Positions 20,441 through 30,678 of a stretch of 64,000 nt of DNA are shown here, in pieces. Location: assembly GCA_002749535.1 (NCBI GenBank), contig MZZL01000133.1, positions 1-64,000 on the forward strand, read 5' to 3'. The number at the start of each line of letters is the position of its first letter. Position 1 is the stretch's first letter. Below the pieces are notes generated by a model. That model ran no database searches. It had not been told where the DNA came from and worked only from the letters and a program-made list of their open reading frames with translations. The stretch is from Apophysomyces variabilis. Taxonomy: Eukaryota > Mucoromycota > Mucoromycetes > Mucorales > Mucoraceae. The translations under genes were made by a program, and so were the position numbers.

Positions 20441-22570
20441 TTAATAAAGCCTCTTGAAGATAACTTCAAGATCCTTTGGAAAAACAACGTCCAAACCCAC
20501 TGTAGTAACTCCGTTGCGATGAATCGAATGATTAGGGAGTTCCAGTTCATATCTCCTTACTGAAAAAATCAAAAAGTGTTAGTGCATATTGTCATAAATT
20601 GCATCTTCAACAACTTACGAAGCATGGCTAAGAACGTAATCTGCTCGGCTAAACTCAGGTTCATACCAATGCATTGTCTTTGACCCTTGCCAAATGGCAG
20701 ATAAGAGTGGACAACGCTTAAGCTGTTCGTGTCAAATCGGTCGGGAGCAAACTTATCGGGATCTTCCCAAAGCTGCGGGTCGCGTTGAAGAGCACTCACA
20801 TGGACTACCACCTTAGTCCCCTTTGGAACGAAATAGCCAGCCAACTCACAATCCTCAGCAGCGTATCTTGGCCCTAAGGAAACAGAAGGACTTGCTAAGC
20901 GAAGTGTCTATCAATAGCAGTTAATCTAGTTACTTTTGCAAAAAACAGAGTATAAGAAAGGACAAGGGCCCTTTTCTGCTTACTTCCTTAATGACCATGT
21001 TAAGATAAGGCATTTGCTTGATTTGGTCGCCAGTTGGGATCACGTCCACCGGTTCGTTTCCCAGACAGGCAAGAATCTCTTCCCTGGCTTTTGCTTGAAC
21101 ATCCTTTCGGGCGTTCGAGGTTAGTTATACATGGCTTAATAACAGTTCCGTCGTCCCTACCTTGTTGGCTGCCAAATAACCTAGGGCAGAACTGATGGCA
21201 CTGGCCGTTGTATGGTGACCTAGGTTCAAATAGGCGTTCAGAACTTTGCATCCTTTCTGTCTGTGAATATGTTCTTACCGCCTAGGATATACACAACCAC
21301 ATCATTCTAAAATTGGCAGGATTATAAGTTAGTCATCACCAAAATACTTGGGTATAGGTTTACCCTGATCTCATCGTTTGTCAATCCCCTTCCGGATCCA
21401 TCCATGGCGGCTTCTAGAAGAAGCGTGCAAAGGTCTTTTTCGGAATTACTCGCCAAAGTTGTTTGTCCTAGGCGTAATTTTTCTTTTTTCCTTGTGATCA
21501 CGTCGTCTACCATGGCAAAAAAGTGATCCGCTTTTTGATGTGCTTGAACGCGACTTGGGAACATCCAACGCAAGGTTGTATCAAACATTGGAAATTGCGA
21601 AAAGAAAGGATGAAAAGCGGTTTCAATAACGCTGGTATACAGTTCGACCCATTCATTCTCGGGATTGCCAATAGCATCAGCGCAAAAATCTGCCCGAGTA
21701 AACGAATGAGTTTGCATAGCCTAAAAAAATATTGCTTTTCTATCTCGTACCAAATCCAGCCATGGTGATGCAATCAAAGGAGTAGCGATTCATTAAACCG
21801 TTGATTTCAACTGGCCCATCCTTTTTGTCCACCTGTTCAAACAATCGTCTTGCTAAGTTTCCAAAGATATTGACAGGCATTGCCTGCTGAAAAGCAGGAT
21901 TAGCAGCCTAGTTATTCGTTCATTAGGAGTGAGTGCGTCTGATTTCGTTTCTGTATTACCACACGATGCTTCTTCCACTCATCTCCTATGGATGTCACTA
22001 TGTTTGGCTTGCTAAAAATACGGTTGATAAGCGTGTCTCCTTTGCCTAGAGAATCTTCCAATTTTGGAAACAATTCTTTCGAAAGAAGAAGTAAGCATTG
22101 ATACAGTACTTTTGTTCTGTTTTCGTGCATTTTAATGATTCAAGTACCTGTTTTTGCTAATATGGTCTTAACAGCTTTTGTGTTTGCTACAGAGAGAACC
22201 CAACCATTGCGGCTTTGACTCTGTTACAGTTCGATCAATCCGGAACGACAATAACATAGTTCATATTTCAATTTTTTACCATATAGAATCCGTCCCCTTT
22301 GGCTAGCAAAGGCTGGTATAAATGTTTAAGTTGCCACGAATTGCTATGCTGGCGTATTGTTGCCCAAGTATACACCAAAGGATTAATATAGGGAAAATGC
22401 CGAAGACGTTTGGGAGGGACCATCAACCGTTTTAAGAAATAATAGGCACAGGTGGCTAGCAAGGCGGAACGGATGATACCCGGCCTTTCCTTTCCGGTAT
22501 TAAGCAAGGATGCGATGTGGTTCTTGCAGATGTCAATGACATAGTGCGAATGCTCTCGAAATAACTCCAT
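20441..22570 (-). CDS. Cytochrome P450, CYP509-like
   Basis: This is a membrane-anchored microsomal P450 monooxygenase of 525 residues from ten exons: 22570-22280, 22220-22148, 22075-21960, 21907-21751, 21689-21364, 21306-21279, 21219-21161, 21103-20984, 20907-20619 and 20559-20441. All phases agree. A hydrophobic N-terminal anchor and the proline-rich VPPKRLRHFPY lead into the fold. The ExxR motif is KETLR across the exon 8/9 joint. The PERF-like region is FAPDRF, and the haem loop is FGKGQRQCIGMN, with Cys as the iron ligand. The I-helix reads GGHHTTAS, where the acidic residue expected before TT is His. Exon 6 is only 28 nt. The proline hinge and overall pattern recall the CYP509 family of Mucorales, but family number and substrate are guesses. 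Exon 5 starts after a 61-nt intron whose acceptor was chosen by frame. Confidence 0.88.
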
Positions 22571-22622
22571 GGACGTGTTGTGTTTTACTTTTGTCGAATT
22601 TGTCTGCTACGTCCCACCTATT

Positions 22623-22632
22623 CCTTTTTATA
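22623..22632 (-). promoter_or_regulatory. TATA box of the P450 gene
   Basis: On the minus strand TATAAAAAGG lies about 55-60 bases before the ATG at 22570. Confidence 0.6.
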
Positions 22633-24120
22633 TGATAACCAGATCATTCATGATTGGTAGAAAATAAGTTTCGGCGCAGCAAAAGGGCAGAGTCACACAA
22701 TTCCCTGGTCAATGCATCTCTTTGTTAAGATACACTATTTCCCTCAGTTCGCCTTTCCTATCAGGTACGCAACTTCCCGTCGTCAGCACAAATATTGGTT
22801 TATGAGAACAGACCTGTACCTTAACCTAACTGTCCCCTTATGAATACTATTGTTGCGTCCTGTCCTTTACCTATGACTGTAGTAACCTAAGAGTTATCTG
22901 CCGCAGTAAAGCATGCTTGCCACACGGAACAAAGACGCTTAAAAGTTTTCGAAAATCTTCTTTTTTTTATTATTGTTTTGCATGAGCTTAGAAATAGATA
23001 TCGCATTACCAACTATAGCCAGCATCGTATCCCTTGGACAGTTATGCCTACCCTTTTTATTCAGCACGCTCAATCATGATTTTTCATATAAAAGATGCTT
23101 TATATCTTAATTGTCAACCTGTTGCCACATGGCTAAGCAAGGAAGTAGTGGGGTATTATTCGAATCGATTTGTTTACTGAACGTAGCTTTGCACTAGCCT
23201 TTGCCCCTGAGCCGTGAACCTAAATTTTAATCAATGCATCATCTGCTATATATTACGTAAATTCCCTGCAGATGTAAGGTTTTGCCCTACTGCAATAGGG
23301 TAATAGGTAATAACTGCCGAAGCAGGGTTAGTGACCATTGTTTACAAAGCCATGGTGAACCTTTCTCAAATGTAAATACTTTTGTGGGACGTGAGCGGAT
23401 AATTCTTGAAACGTATAGTGGCATTCATAAAATATGCATGAGCCAGCTCAATGCTGGATGTATTTGAATGTTTCTTTTTTAGATCGATTTCGTCTTCTCA
23501 ATCCTTCATTTAGAGGCGTAAAGCTACAAAGCATAAACTGCTGTTGTTATTGTTCTGCTTTGGATTATGGCGCAGCATACTAGATATCGTGCAACTAATC
23601 ATGTGCGTTGCTGTGACAAGAATTGGCTAGCTACTTGCATATTTCTTTAGGGACTATCCGGAAACTTATGAGTCAGAACGACTTCCGACTGGATGAATCA
23701 AGCTTAACTTTCTAGCTTTGATGGCATAGACACTGCTGCATCAATACGAGCGTTGAACCAAAGTATTACGCTTAAACCAGAACTTGACAAACGGCGGACC
23801 GACGTCTTCAATGAACTTGCTGATGGTCCTATGAGTATACTTAACGGTCTCTCTTCCTAGACACTGCATTTGCTTAATAGCGGGACATAGTTGAGTTCAA
23901 ACATACATGATACAATATGTCTTTTAGTATTAGCTACTTAGACACGGATAGAAGGTCGTCATTCCCATTTCCCATTTCCTGAGTCCACAGTATAAGACCA
24001 TCCCTTCCTAAGACGGTTCAAAGTCAGAATGACTCCATTTTTTGCCAGCCACCTTTGTCGCGGTCTTTTTTTTTTGCAGCTCCTCCGGTAGCTTTCCCTT
24101 ATACGCGTTACTGTTAAACC
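22633..24120. other. Intergenic region between divergent P450 and eIF2B genes
   Basis: About 1.5 kb between two divergently transcribed genes. It contains only short frames without motifs. The 60 bases before 24121 include a pyrimidine tract at 24060-24100, probably the eIF2B epsilon promoter. Confidence 0.45.
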
Positions 24121-26929
24121 ATGCCACCGAAAAGCAAGCGCCAGCCTCAGCAAGGAGGAGAGGACGAAGAACATCAACCTTTCCAAGCAGTTATTATAAC
24201 AGACAGTTACGATGACCGCTTCCTTCCTATCACCCATGAAATACCTCGCGTAAATAACAAGAACCAATAATGAAAATCGTTTCGACATTCGAGGCTAATG
24301 CACCCCATGTCTAGTGTCTTATGCCGCTTTGCAATATCCCACTGATTGAATATACGTTAGAGACAGTGGCCGCTTCCGATGTCGAAGATGTATTTATTGT
24401 ATGCACCTCCCATGTTGAACAGATCAAGAGCTATTTCGAGCAAGTATCCATCCCATTGGGTAGCTAGAAACGTACGCGAGTTATTAACACAAGAAAAACG
24501 CTATCACTATTTTAGACATTCGCATTGGATGTCATCGCACTGCAGTTTGAATGTCCAAATCGTCCCAACACCCGAAGCCATGTCCGTTGGCGATGTTTTA
24601 CGCGAGCTTGACGCAAGACAATTGATCACCACCGACTTTATCTTGACAACAGGGGACCTCGTGTCGAATATGAAACTGGACAAAGCCCTTGAGGCTCATC
24701 GTGCTCGTAAAAGAACAGATAAGAATTCGATCATGACACTTGTATTGAAAGAAGCATCCCGAACACACGCAGCGAGGTAAAAAAAATTCGGCCCCCCAAA
24801 AACAGAAGCCAGCTTTAGGTCAAAGAAACAAGAGTAGATCCTAACATTTCGACGATCATCAACATAGAGCCAAGGATATGAACGGTGTTTTCGTACTGGA
24901 TCCTAATACCAACAAATGCCTCTTCTATGAGTCAACTGAAAGCTTACCTATGAAAAAGCGAATTGAGATGTCATCCCAAGTATTCGAGAACCATGCACAA
25001 ATCGAGTTGCGTAATGACCTTGTTGATCCTCGTTTGGATATCTGTTCTGTGGAGGTAGAAAAAAATAAGCGTAATCTTACCTTATCTCGCAAAAAGGTTA
25101 ACGTAAGTACATTCACCCATAGGTGCCTGCTCTCTTCACCGAGAATTTCGATTGGCAACGATTGCGACGGGACTTTGTTCACGGTATCCTGACATCGGAT
25201 ATCCTTGGTAAGACCATCTACACCGAGGTTGTATCCGAACCCTACATTGCTCGTGTGCAAAACGAACAGCTTTACACCGCCATCACGTAAGTTACTTCTT
25301 TTGTTAGGCTACCTCCTTGTAGTGTACTTATTTGTCTTTATCTTCTTGTACATAGTCGTCATGTCTTGAACCGTTGGTCTTTCCCTGTTGTGCCAGAAAC
25401 AAATCTCAAAGCCGGGGACGATTACGAATTCTTCCGAGGTAACGTTTACAAATCTAAAAACGTTGTCTTGTCACGGTAAAACAATTGCATTTCTTTATTT
25501 CCTTGTGCTATACTAACAGTTCGGTGACAAACCAAAAAAAAAAAGATCATGTATTATCGATGACAACGTACAAATTGGCGCCGGCACTGTGATTGGGGAA
25601 AACACAAGAATTTCGAATTCTGTAATCGGTCGAAATTGTCGGATCGGCACCAATGTTGTCCTTGACGGAGTGTATCTGTGGGACGATGTTGTCATCCATG
25701 ATAATTGCCGAGCAAGCAGAAGTATACTAGCGCACAACGTTACCCTTTTGGAAGGTAGTCAGATCGAGTATGGTTCTCTCATTGCGAACGGGGTAAGTAT
25801 AACAAACCGTATCATGGAGATTGTGTAAAGCTAAGTCGTGCCGATGGGGATCCATTAGGTCACACTTGGTCCCGATGAGCATATTCCTAAATATTCACGA
25901 CTCAGTCTGCATCCCCAACCCAAGGATGAAATGTTTGGAGATGATAGCGATGAAGAAGAACAGGCTGCAGATGGTATGTTTGTGGATTTATGTTTTGCCT
26001 AGCCATCATCATCAATAACAAGTTGGATCCAGAGCAAGGACATGTGTTGACCGGAGACCACAAGCCAGTGTATTTCTGGAAAGAGCGTGTTGGTGAAGAC
26101 GATGACATGGATCCTCGCAATGTGAAGCTTGGTTCTTTAGGTATGTCTCCCTTATTTTTTTGTCCTATCAGAGTGCGGAATTGGTTCTAATTGATGGCCT
26201 ATAGCCTTTGACATGGCGGATCTTGTCCTTCACGATGGCGATCTCTCCGATAGCGCGTCTGAAATCGGTGACCTCTCTGATGTAGAGAGCGATGATGGAT
26301 CTATGGGTGGTGGCTGGAATGTACAATCCAGCAAGTCTACTGCACAATCGTCCGAAGAATTCAGAAAGGAAATTGCACAGACCATTGCTCGGTCATTGAG
26401 CGAGAATCACACGCCGGATACAGCGGCCTTGGAAATCACTGGTTTGCGTATGTCGCATGATGGATCTTACGTTGTTGTGCGAGAGGAGGTAATTCCGGCG
26501 ATTATCGATCACATCGACACATCCAGCCCTGCTCGTGGCTTACGACCTGTGCTGACAAAATGGTGCCCACTTATTGGCAAGGTGACGCACGGATTGGAGG
26601 ACCAAGTGCATGTTCTGCAAGTACTTCAGGTATATTGGATCGATTTGAAATGAGGGGTTACCGTTGTCTTTGGTATATGCTAATGTTACTTTGATTAGAA
26701 ACATTGTGCAACGCAAGAGTCTTTATCACGCGTATTTTTGGCAGCCATTCAACTCATGTACGACGCGGATGTTGTTGAAGAAGATGCGGTGATGCGATGG
26801 TATAATTCCGAAGTATCCAAGTCAGGAAGCCCAGCTGAAGTGAAGCTAAGAGAAAAAGCGACGAAATTTATAGAATGGTTAAATGAAGCCGAGGAAGAAG
26901 ATAGCAGCGACGAGGAAGAGGATGATTAA
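24121..26929 (+). CDS. GCD6: eIF2B epsilon subunit (catalytic GEF subunit), with apparent frameshift
   Basis: The product is the catalytic subunit of eIF2B, which exchanges GDP for GTP on eIF2 and controls translation initiation. Eleven exons (24121-24249, 24315-24459, 24516-24776, 24868-25054, 25123-25286, 25356-25475, 25546-25792, 25859-25973, 26003-26140, 26205-26629, 26699-26929) give about 720 residues. The N-terminal nucleotidyltransferase-like domain has PLCNIPLIEYTLE and SVGDVLRELDA. The left-handed beta helix follows in exon 7 (hexapeptides such as IGAGTVIGENTRI). The W2/AA-box domain is at the C-terminus, with CATQESLSRVF and an acidic tail (EEEDSSDEEEDD). Exons 2 and 3 can be joined in frame only if one base is added near 24441-24443. 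The summed exons are one base short of a whole number of codons. Because the gene is normally essential, an assembly error is the first explanation. Confidence 0.9.
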
Positions 26930-27414
26930 AAAGAGCAACAAAGATACAAAATAAATAAACATCCAAAATGGCATACATGCATATCAGTTCAATAGCAATA
27001 ACGAAGCAGTTTAATGATGCTGCCATAGATGAACATTTGGCTAGCAGGGCCGTAGGAGCACGTCTGGAGAAGAGGGCACTGATAGAGAAATGAAGCAAGA
27101 AAAAAGATTGGCAGATTTTTTTTCTTTCTTGCCGTAAAAGGGAAATGGACCATGCATTTGCAAAGAGTTTTTTCCCCACGTCCGAGAATTTCATTTACCG
27201 ATCATTGAGCCTTCTCATCCACAAAGAGAACAAAAAGCAAATGAAAAGGGATGGAGCAGTTTTGTTTTCATCTGTTGCTCTTTTCTTCTTTTCCCCTTTT
27301 TCTCTATTATTAATAATTATGATGATCGGTTGATTTATTTATTATTAAGTATGAAAAAAAAAAGAGAGATGGATGACAAGGAGTTTTTTTCTTTCTTTTT
27401 TATAATAAAAGGTA
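26930..27414. other. Convergent intergenic region
   Basis: This region lies between the ends of eIF2B epsilon (+) and the GPI-type gene (-). AAATAAATAAAC at 26950 and AT-rich homopolymer runs near 27350-27410 look like polyadenylation and termination signals for both. No gene is supported. Confidence 0.45.
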
Positions 27415-27942
27415 TTACAAGGAAGAGATACAGAGAACGGCCAAAGAGAGGAAAAAGGTAAATAGGTACGACGCAGGTAAATGAGATGCAGCAGCGTTCA
27501 CGTGCAGCATGATAGGGAAAGAGCGAAGTGAAATGTAGGGGATGAACTTGGTATGGGTGAGTTCGCGTACGGTGAGGTAGACGATGCCTTCGGTGTTGTT
27601 GGGCGTGATGAGGTTATTGGCCACTTTCCATGTGTACGAGGCTGTGTTGGTGAAGTTGAGGGTCACTCCTTCGGAGGTACCGGGGCTGACGGTGTAATTC
27701 TCGACAATGGTGTAAAGCAGTTCGGTAGCGGATGGATCAAGCCAGAGAGCAATATCGACCATGTAGTTACCTGTGCCGAGATTTTGGTACTCATACTCGA
27801 TCTTCAAATCTTGGCCGGGCACAATCGTAGCGTTTTCTGCAGGTGATGTGATGTTAGGTCCGACTTGAGCAGCCACATAGCGAGAGGCAAAGGCAAGGAT
27901 GAGGAAGAAGAGGAAAGGAAGGACAGTACTAGGTCGTTTCAT
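27415..27942 (-). CDS. Secreted GPI-anchor-type surface protein
   Basis: An intronless frame encodes 175 residues when started at the Met at 27942. That start gives a signal peptide (MKRPSTVLPFLFFLILAFAS...AAQ). The mature part begins VGPNITSPAENATIVPGQDL and contains several N-glycosylation sequons (NITS, NATI, NYTV, NFTN, NNTE). The last ~20 residues (YLFTFFLSLAVLCISSL) are hydrophobic after a short polar Ala/Ser/His stretch, which is the pattern of a GPI-anchor signal. The N-terminal SP...I-PG...IEY layout resembles the Kre9/Knh1-like domain of fungal wall proteins, a weak similarity I hold with low confidence. An upstream Met at 28131 would give an N-terminus that no longer begins with a signal peptide. 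Its neighbour upstream is a wall glucanase in the same orientation. Confidence 0.7.
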   Translation of the reverse strand: MKRPSTVLPFLFFLILAFASRYVAAQVGPNITSPAENATIVPGQDLKIEYEYQNLGTGNYMVDIALWLDPSATELLYTIVENYTVSPGTSEGVTLNFTNTASYTWKVANNLITPNNTEGIVYLTVRELTHTKFIPYISLRSFPIMLHVNAAASHLPASYLFTFFLSLAVLCISSL

Positions 27943-28185
27943 GGTAAAGTTAAAACAAGTAAGTAAAAGGAAGAAAAAAGAGAGTGAAGGAATTAAAAGA
28001 AGAGAACAAGAACTTGTTGGTTTTGGCACTATTTTTTTTATTTTTTTTATTTCGTACGAGGGTAAATGGAGAAGTGTTGAATTTTTGAGAGGTACAGGTA
28101 GTACAAGGATAGGATCAACGCTGGGAAACACACATGCGAGAGAGCGACGATGCTGTATTTGAAGAGGCGACTCAAAACCAAAATT
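27943..28185. other. Promoter of the GPI-type gene
   Basis: A 243-base spacer between two minus-strand genes, with T-rich and A-rich runs around 28030-28050 and purine-rich sequence at 27960-28010 on the plus strand (pyrimidine-rich in the transcribed sense). Confidence 0.4.
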
Positions 28186-29127
28186 TTAGATTTTGGATTC
28201 TCCTTGAGCTGTCCATAATCCATAATGAGTCTCTACACCAAAAGCACCGGCTGCTTTCCAGGCAGCATCACGGGCCTCGAAAAAATAGTAACGGAACGGA
28301 GCACCCTCCATACCCTTGACAAACTTGGCAAGATTGGAAATACTAGGCACAGCAGGTCCATTGGCCTTGCCAGCAGAGGGCCAGCCTGCTTCACCAGCAA
28401 CCACTTCCTTACCATGGGCTTTGCTACGGAAGGCCTGGATGGTTTCGATCACGTTATTAGCTGCTTGATCTGAAGGAATGGGTGTGTAGTAAGGATGGAT
28501 ATTCAAGACCACCATATCCGAGACAGCCACCAACTCATCGGCAAAAGTCAAAGGAGCTTCAGCTGTAGCCACTTTGCATTTGCCGCCCACAAAAGCCTTG
28601 ACCTGTTGGATACGAGCAGCCAACTGTTTGGGGGACAGGATACCCTTCATCACCACTTCGTTACCGACAAGTACACCTGAGATCAGACCGCTATCTTCTT
28701 TGGCCAAAAGAGACTTGAGCTGAGCAATCTCCTTATCGTCGCGCTCAGAACCTTCGATCCAAATGGCAGCCATGACAGTCATACCACCGCCCAGTTGACG
28801 AATAGCGGTAAGGGCATTGGGAAGGACATCGCATTCTTGAGAATACGTACGTACATGCAAAATCCCGCTTTGCTTGAATTGACGGAAACTCTGGAGCACC
28901 TGACTCGGTGTTTGGCAGCTTCCATCACTGTTAAGACCAGTGTAACTGATACCATCCAAATCAAAGAATGAGTTTCAACCAACCAAAACAAAGTTTTAGT
29001 TTTTTTTTCTTTTCACTTACGTGATACCATAGAGAGACCCGCCCTGACGTTTAGCACCAATGGGTAATGCTTGGACCAAGCCGGCGATCCAAAGAAAAGC
29101 GATTGATAACACAAAGATAGGAAGCAT
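28186..29127 (-). CDS. GH17 endo-beta-1,3-glucanase/transglycosylase
   Basis: The product is a secreted glycoside hydrolase of family 17 (Bgl2/Scw4-type), which cuts and rejoins beta-1,3-glucan in the cell wall. Exon 1 is 29127-29021 and encodes a signal peptide (MLPIFVLSIAFLWIAGLVQA). After a ~75-nt intron (29020-28946), exon 2 (28945-28186) completes 288 residues. The start of the barrel reads GITYTGLNSDGSC. The proton donor Glu is in GVLVGNEVV and the nucleophile Glu in VVAGEAGWPSAG, both intact. The length fits the compact fungal GH17 class. In Mucorales, whose walls are rich in chitin and chitosan, the natural substrate may be wall glucan of spores or of other organisms; that is inference. 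A TTC-rich tract lies about 130 bases upstream. Confidence 0.9.
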
Positions 29128-29256
29128 GATATTGGAAATCAGTTAAATATGAACGAATGAGATGAAAGTGGCCGACCAGCAGCGGGAAGAAAAGATCGTT
29201 GAAATGAAATGCAAAAAAGAGGTGAGAGAAAAGGAAGGGATTGGAGTCGGGATAAG

Positions 29257-29282
29257 GAAGAAGAAGAAGAAGAAGAAGAAAA
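29257..29282. repeat. (GAA)n microsatellite upstream of the glucanase
   Basis: About eight GAA/AGA units in a row. In the direction of the minus-strand glucanase this is a TTC-rich tract around 130-155 bases before the ATG, where it could serve as a promoter pyrimidine tract. Confidence 0.7.
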
Positions 29283-30678
29283 GAGCAACTTGAGCAAAAA
29301 GATGTATCTTATTTATACGGAACGAATCGAGGGCTCGCTCCCTGCCAATGTGGGTTCTATGTTGCCCTGGGATCTGCTCTCGGTTTTTCGCCCTGATCTG
29401 CTGTTGGTCATTTCATTCGGTTGGTTTCAGTCACAACATATAATTGTTCTGCAACCTGGCCACTCACGGACATGTCATACCTTGCTCCTCTTCTGTCCTT
29501 TAAAGTTCCCGACACTCCTCGCGTTCTTTTTTGAAGGGACTCTTTTTTTTTCCTTTTGATAGTCAGATCAAAAAAGTAAAATGACCTCATCGTTCTACTG
29601 TTCGGGTCAAAGCGTTTTGTTTGTACTATGGCCATACACAAACAAACAGTAGACAGAAATACTCAAAATGTGCACAGATCGTCCAAATAAGAGACTGAAT
29701 AAGGAGGCCAATCTCGCATTTCGGAAAACAATGACTTCCAATCACTTCTATTCAATGTTTATCAGTTGACGGTTCATGCTGACCAACATTATAAGAAAAA
29801 GCCGTCAGTAACACGCGGGTCTGGACCGTGAGTTGATTTCTGAGGGCGGAAGGAAAAAAAAAGGAGCGGACTGTGTCTGGGTTGACGGAGATCATAACAA
29901 CAAGGGACGCGGGTCAGTCTCTTTGTCTTCAGCTGAGCGAGAAAAAAAAACAAAAGATCTTCAAAGATCAGAATCCACGTGGCAACAGGGTTTAGAACTT
30001 CTTTGCCTTGGGCTTATTCTCTTCTAAAGATGACATGCTTATTCTAAATTGCTTCCAGCTTTTGCCATAGAATAAGGAATGACTATTTTTGCAGCTAACG
30101 GAGTCAGGTCCAGAAAATCTACCTTCCTCATGTCCTTGTTTTGTTCCTTTGCAGAAAAAAAACTTTTTCTTAGCGCCGCTTTCTTTAGAAAAAAAAAGGG
30201 ACAAGGGCCTTTGTCTCGGATACACAGAAAACGTATAGCCGATGTATATGCCCTGGGCTACTGGATAAGGGGCAAAGTGGGAAAAGCAAAAACGAAATAC
30301 ATTGCATTGTTACCATGGACGTGTAACACTACATAAAGGTGGTCCAAGCGTCCCCTCTCTTGGTTAGCTTCTTACCGCCTTTGGTAAACATGCAAATGAA
30401 TGCTTTCAAATGACATGGAAAAATGGAATCAAGTGTCCCTGTAACATCGGAACGGAAGCAGATCTGTGCCTTTTTTTTTATTTTTTTTTTTCGTTTCATT
30501 ATTCTCCTATTGAAAGTAAGCGTTATCAGTAGAACACAGAAAAAGATCAGTTTTCATTCTTGTGAGCTCAATTGCCTCGCAAAAGAAAGAAAAATTAAAC
30601 CATTCTGTCCATAATTAAAATGTGAAATGCAAAGGATATCGATCCTCTATTCATGGATAAGCTTGTTGAGCCTCCAAT
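29283..30678. other. Intergenic region between glucanase and lipase
   Basis: About 1.4 kb with A- and T-homopolymers (for example near 30478-30495) and short frames only. No motif-bearing coding sequence or RNA gene was recognised. Confidence 0.45.
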
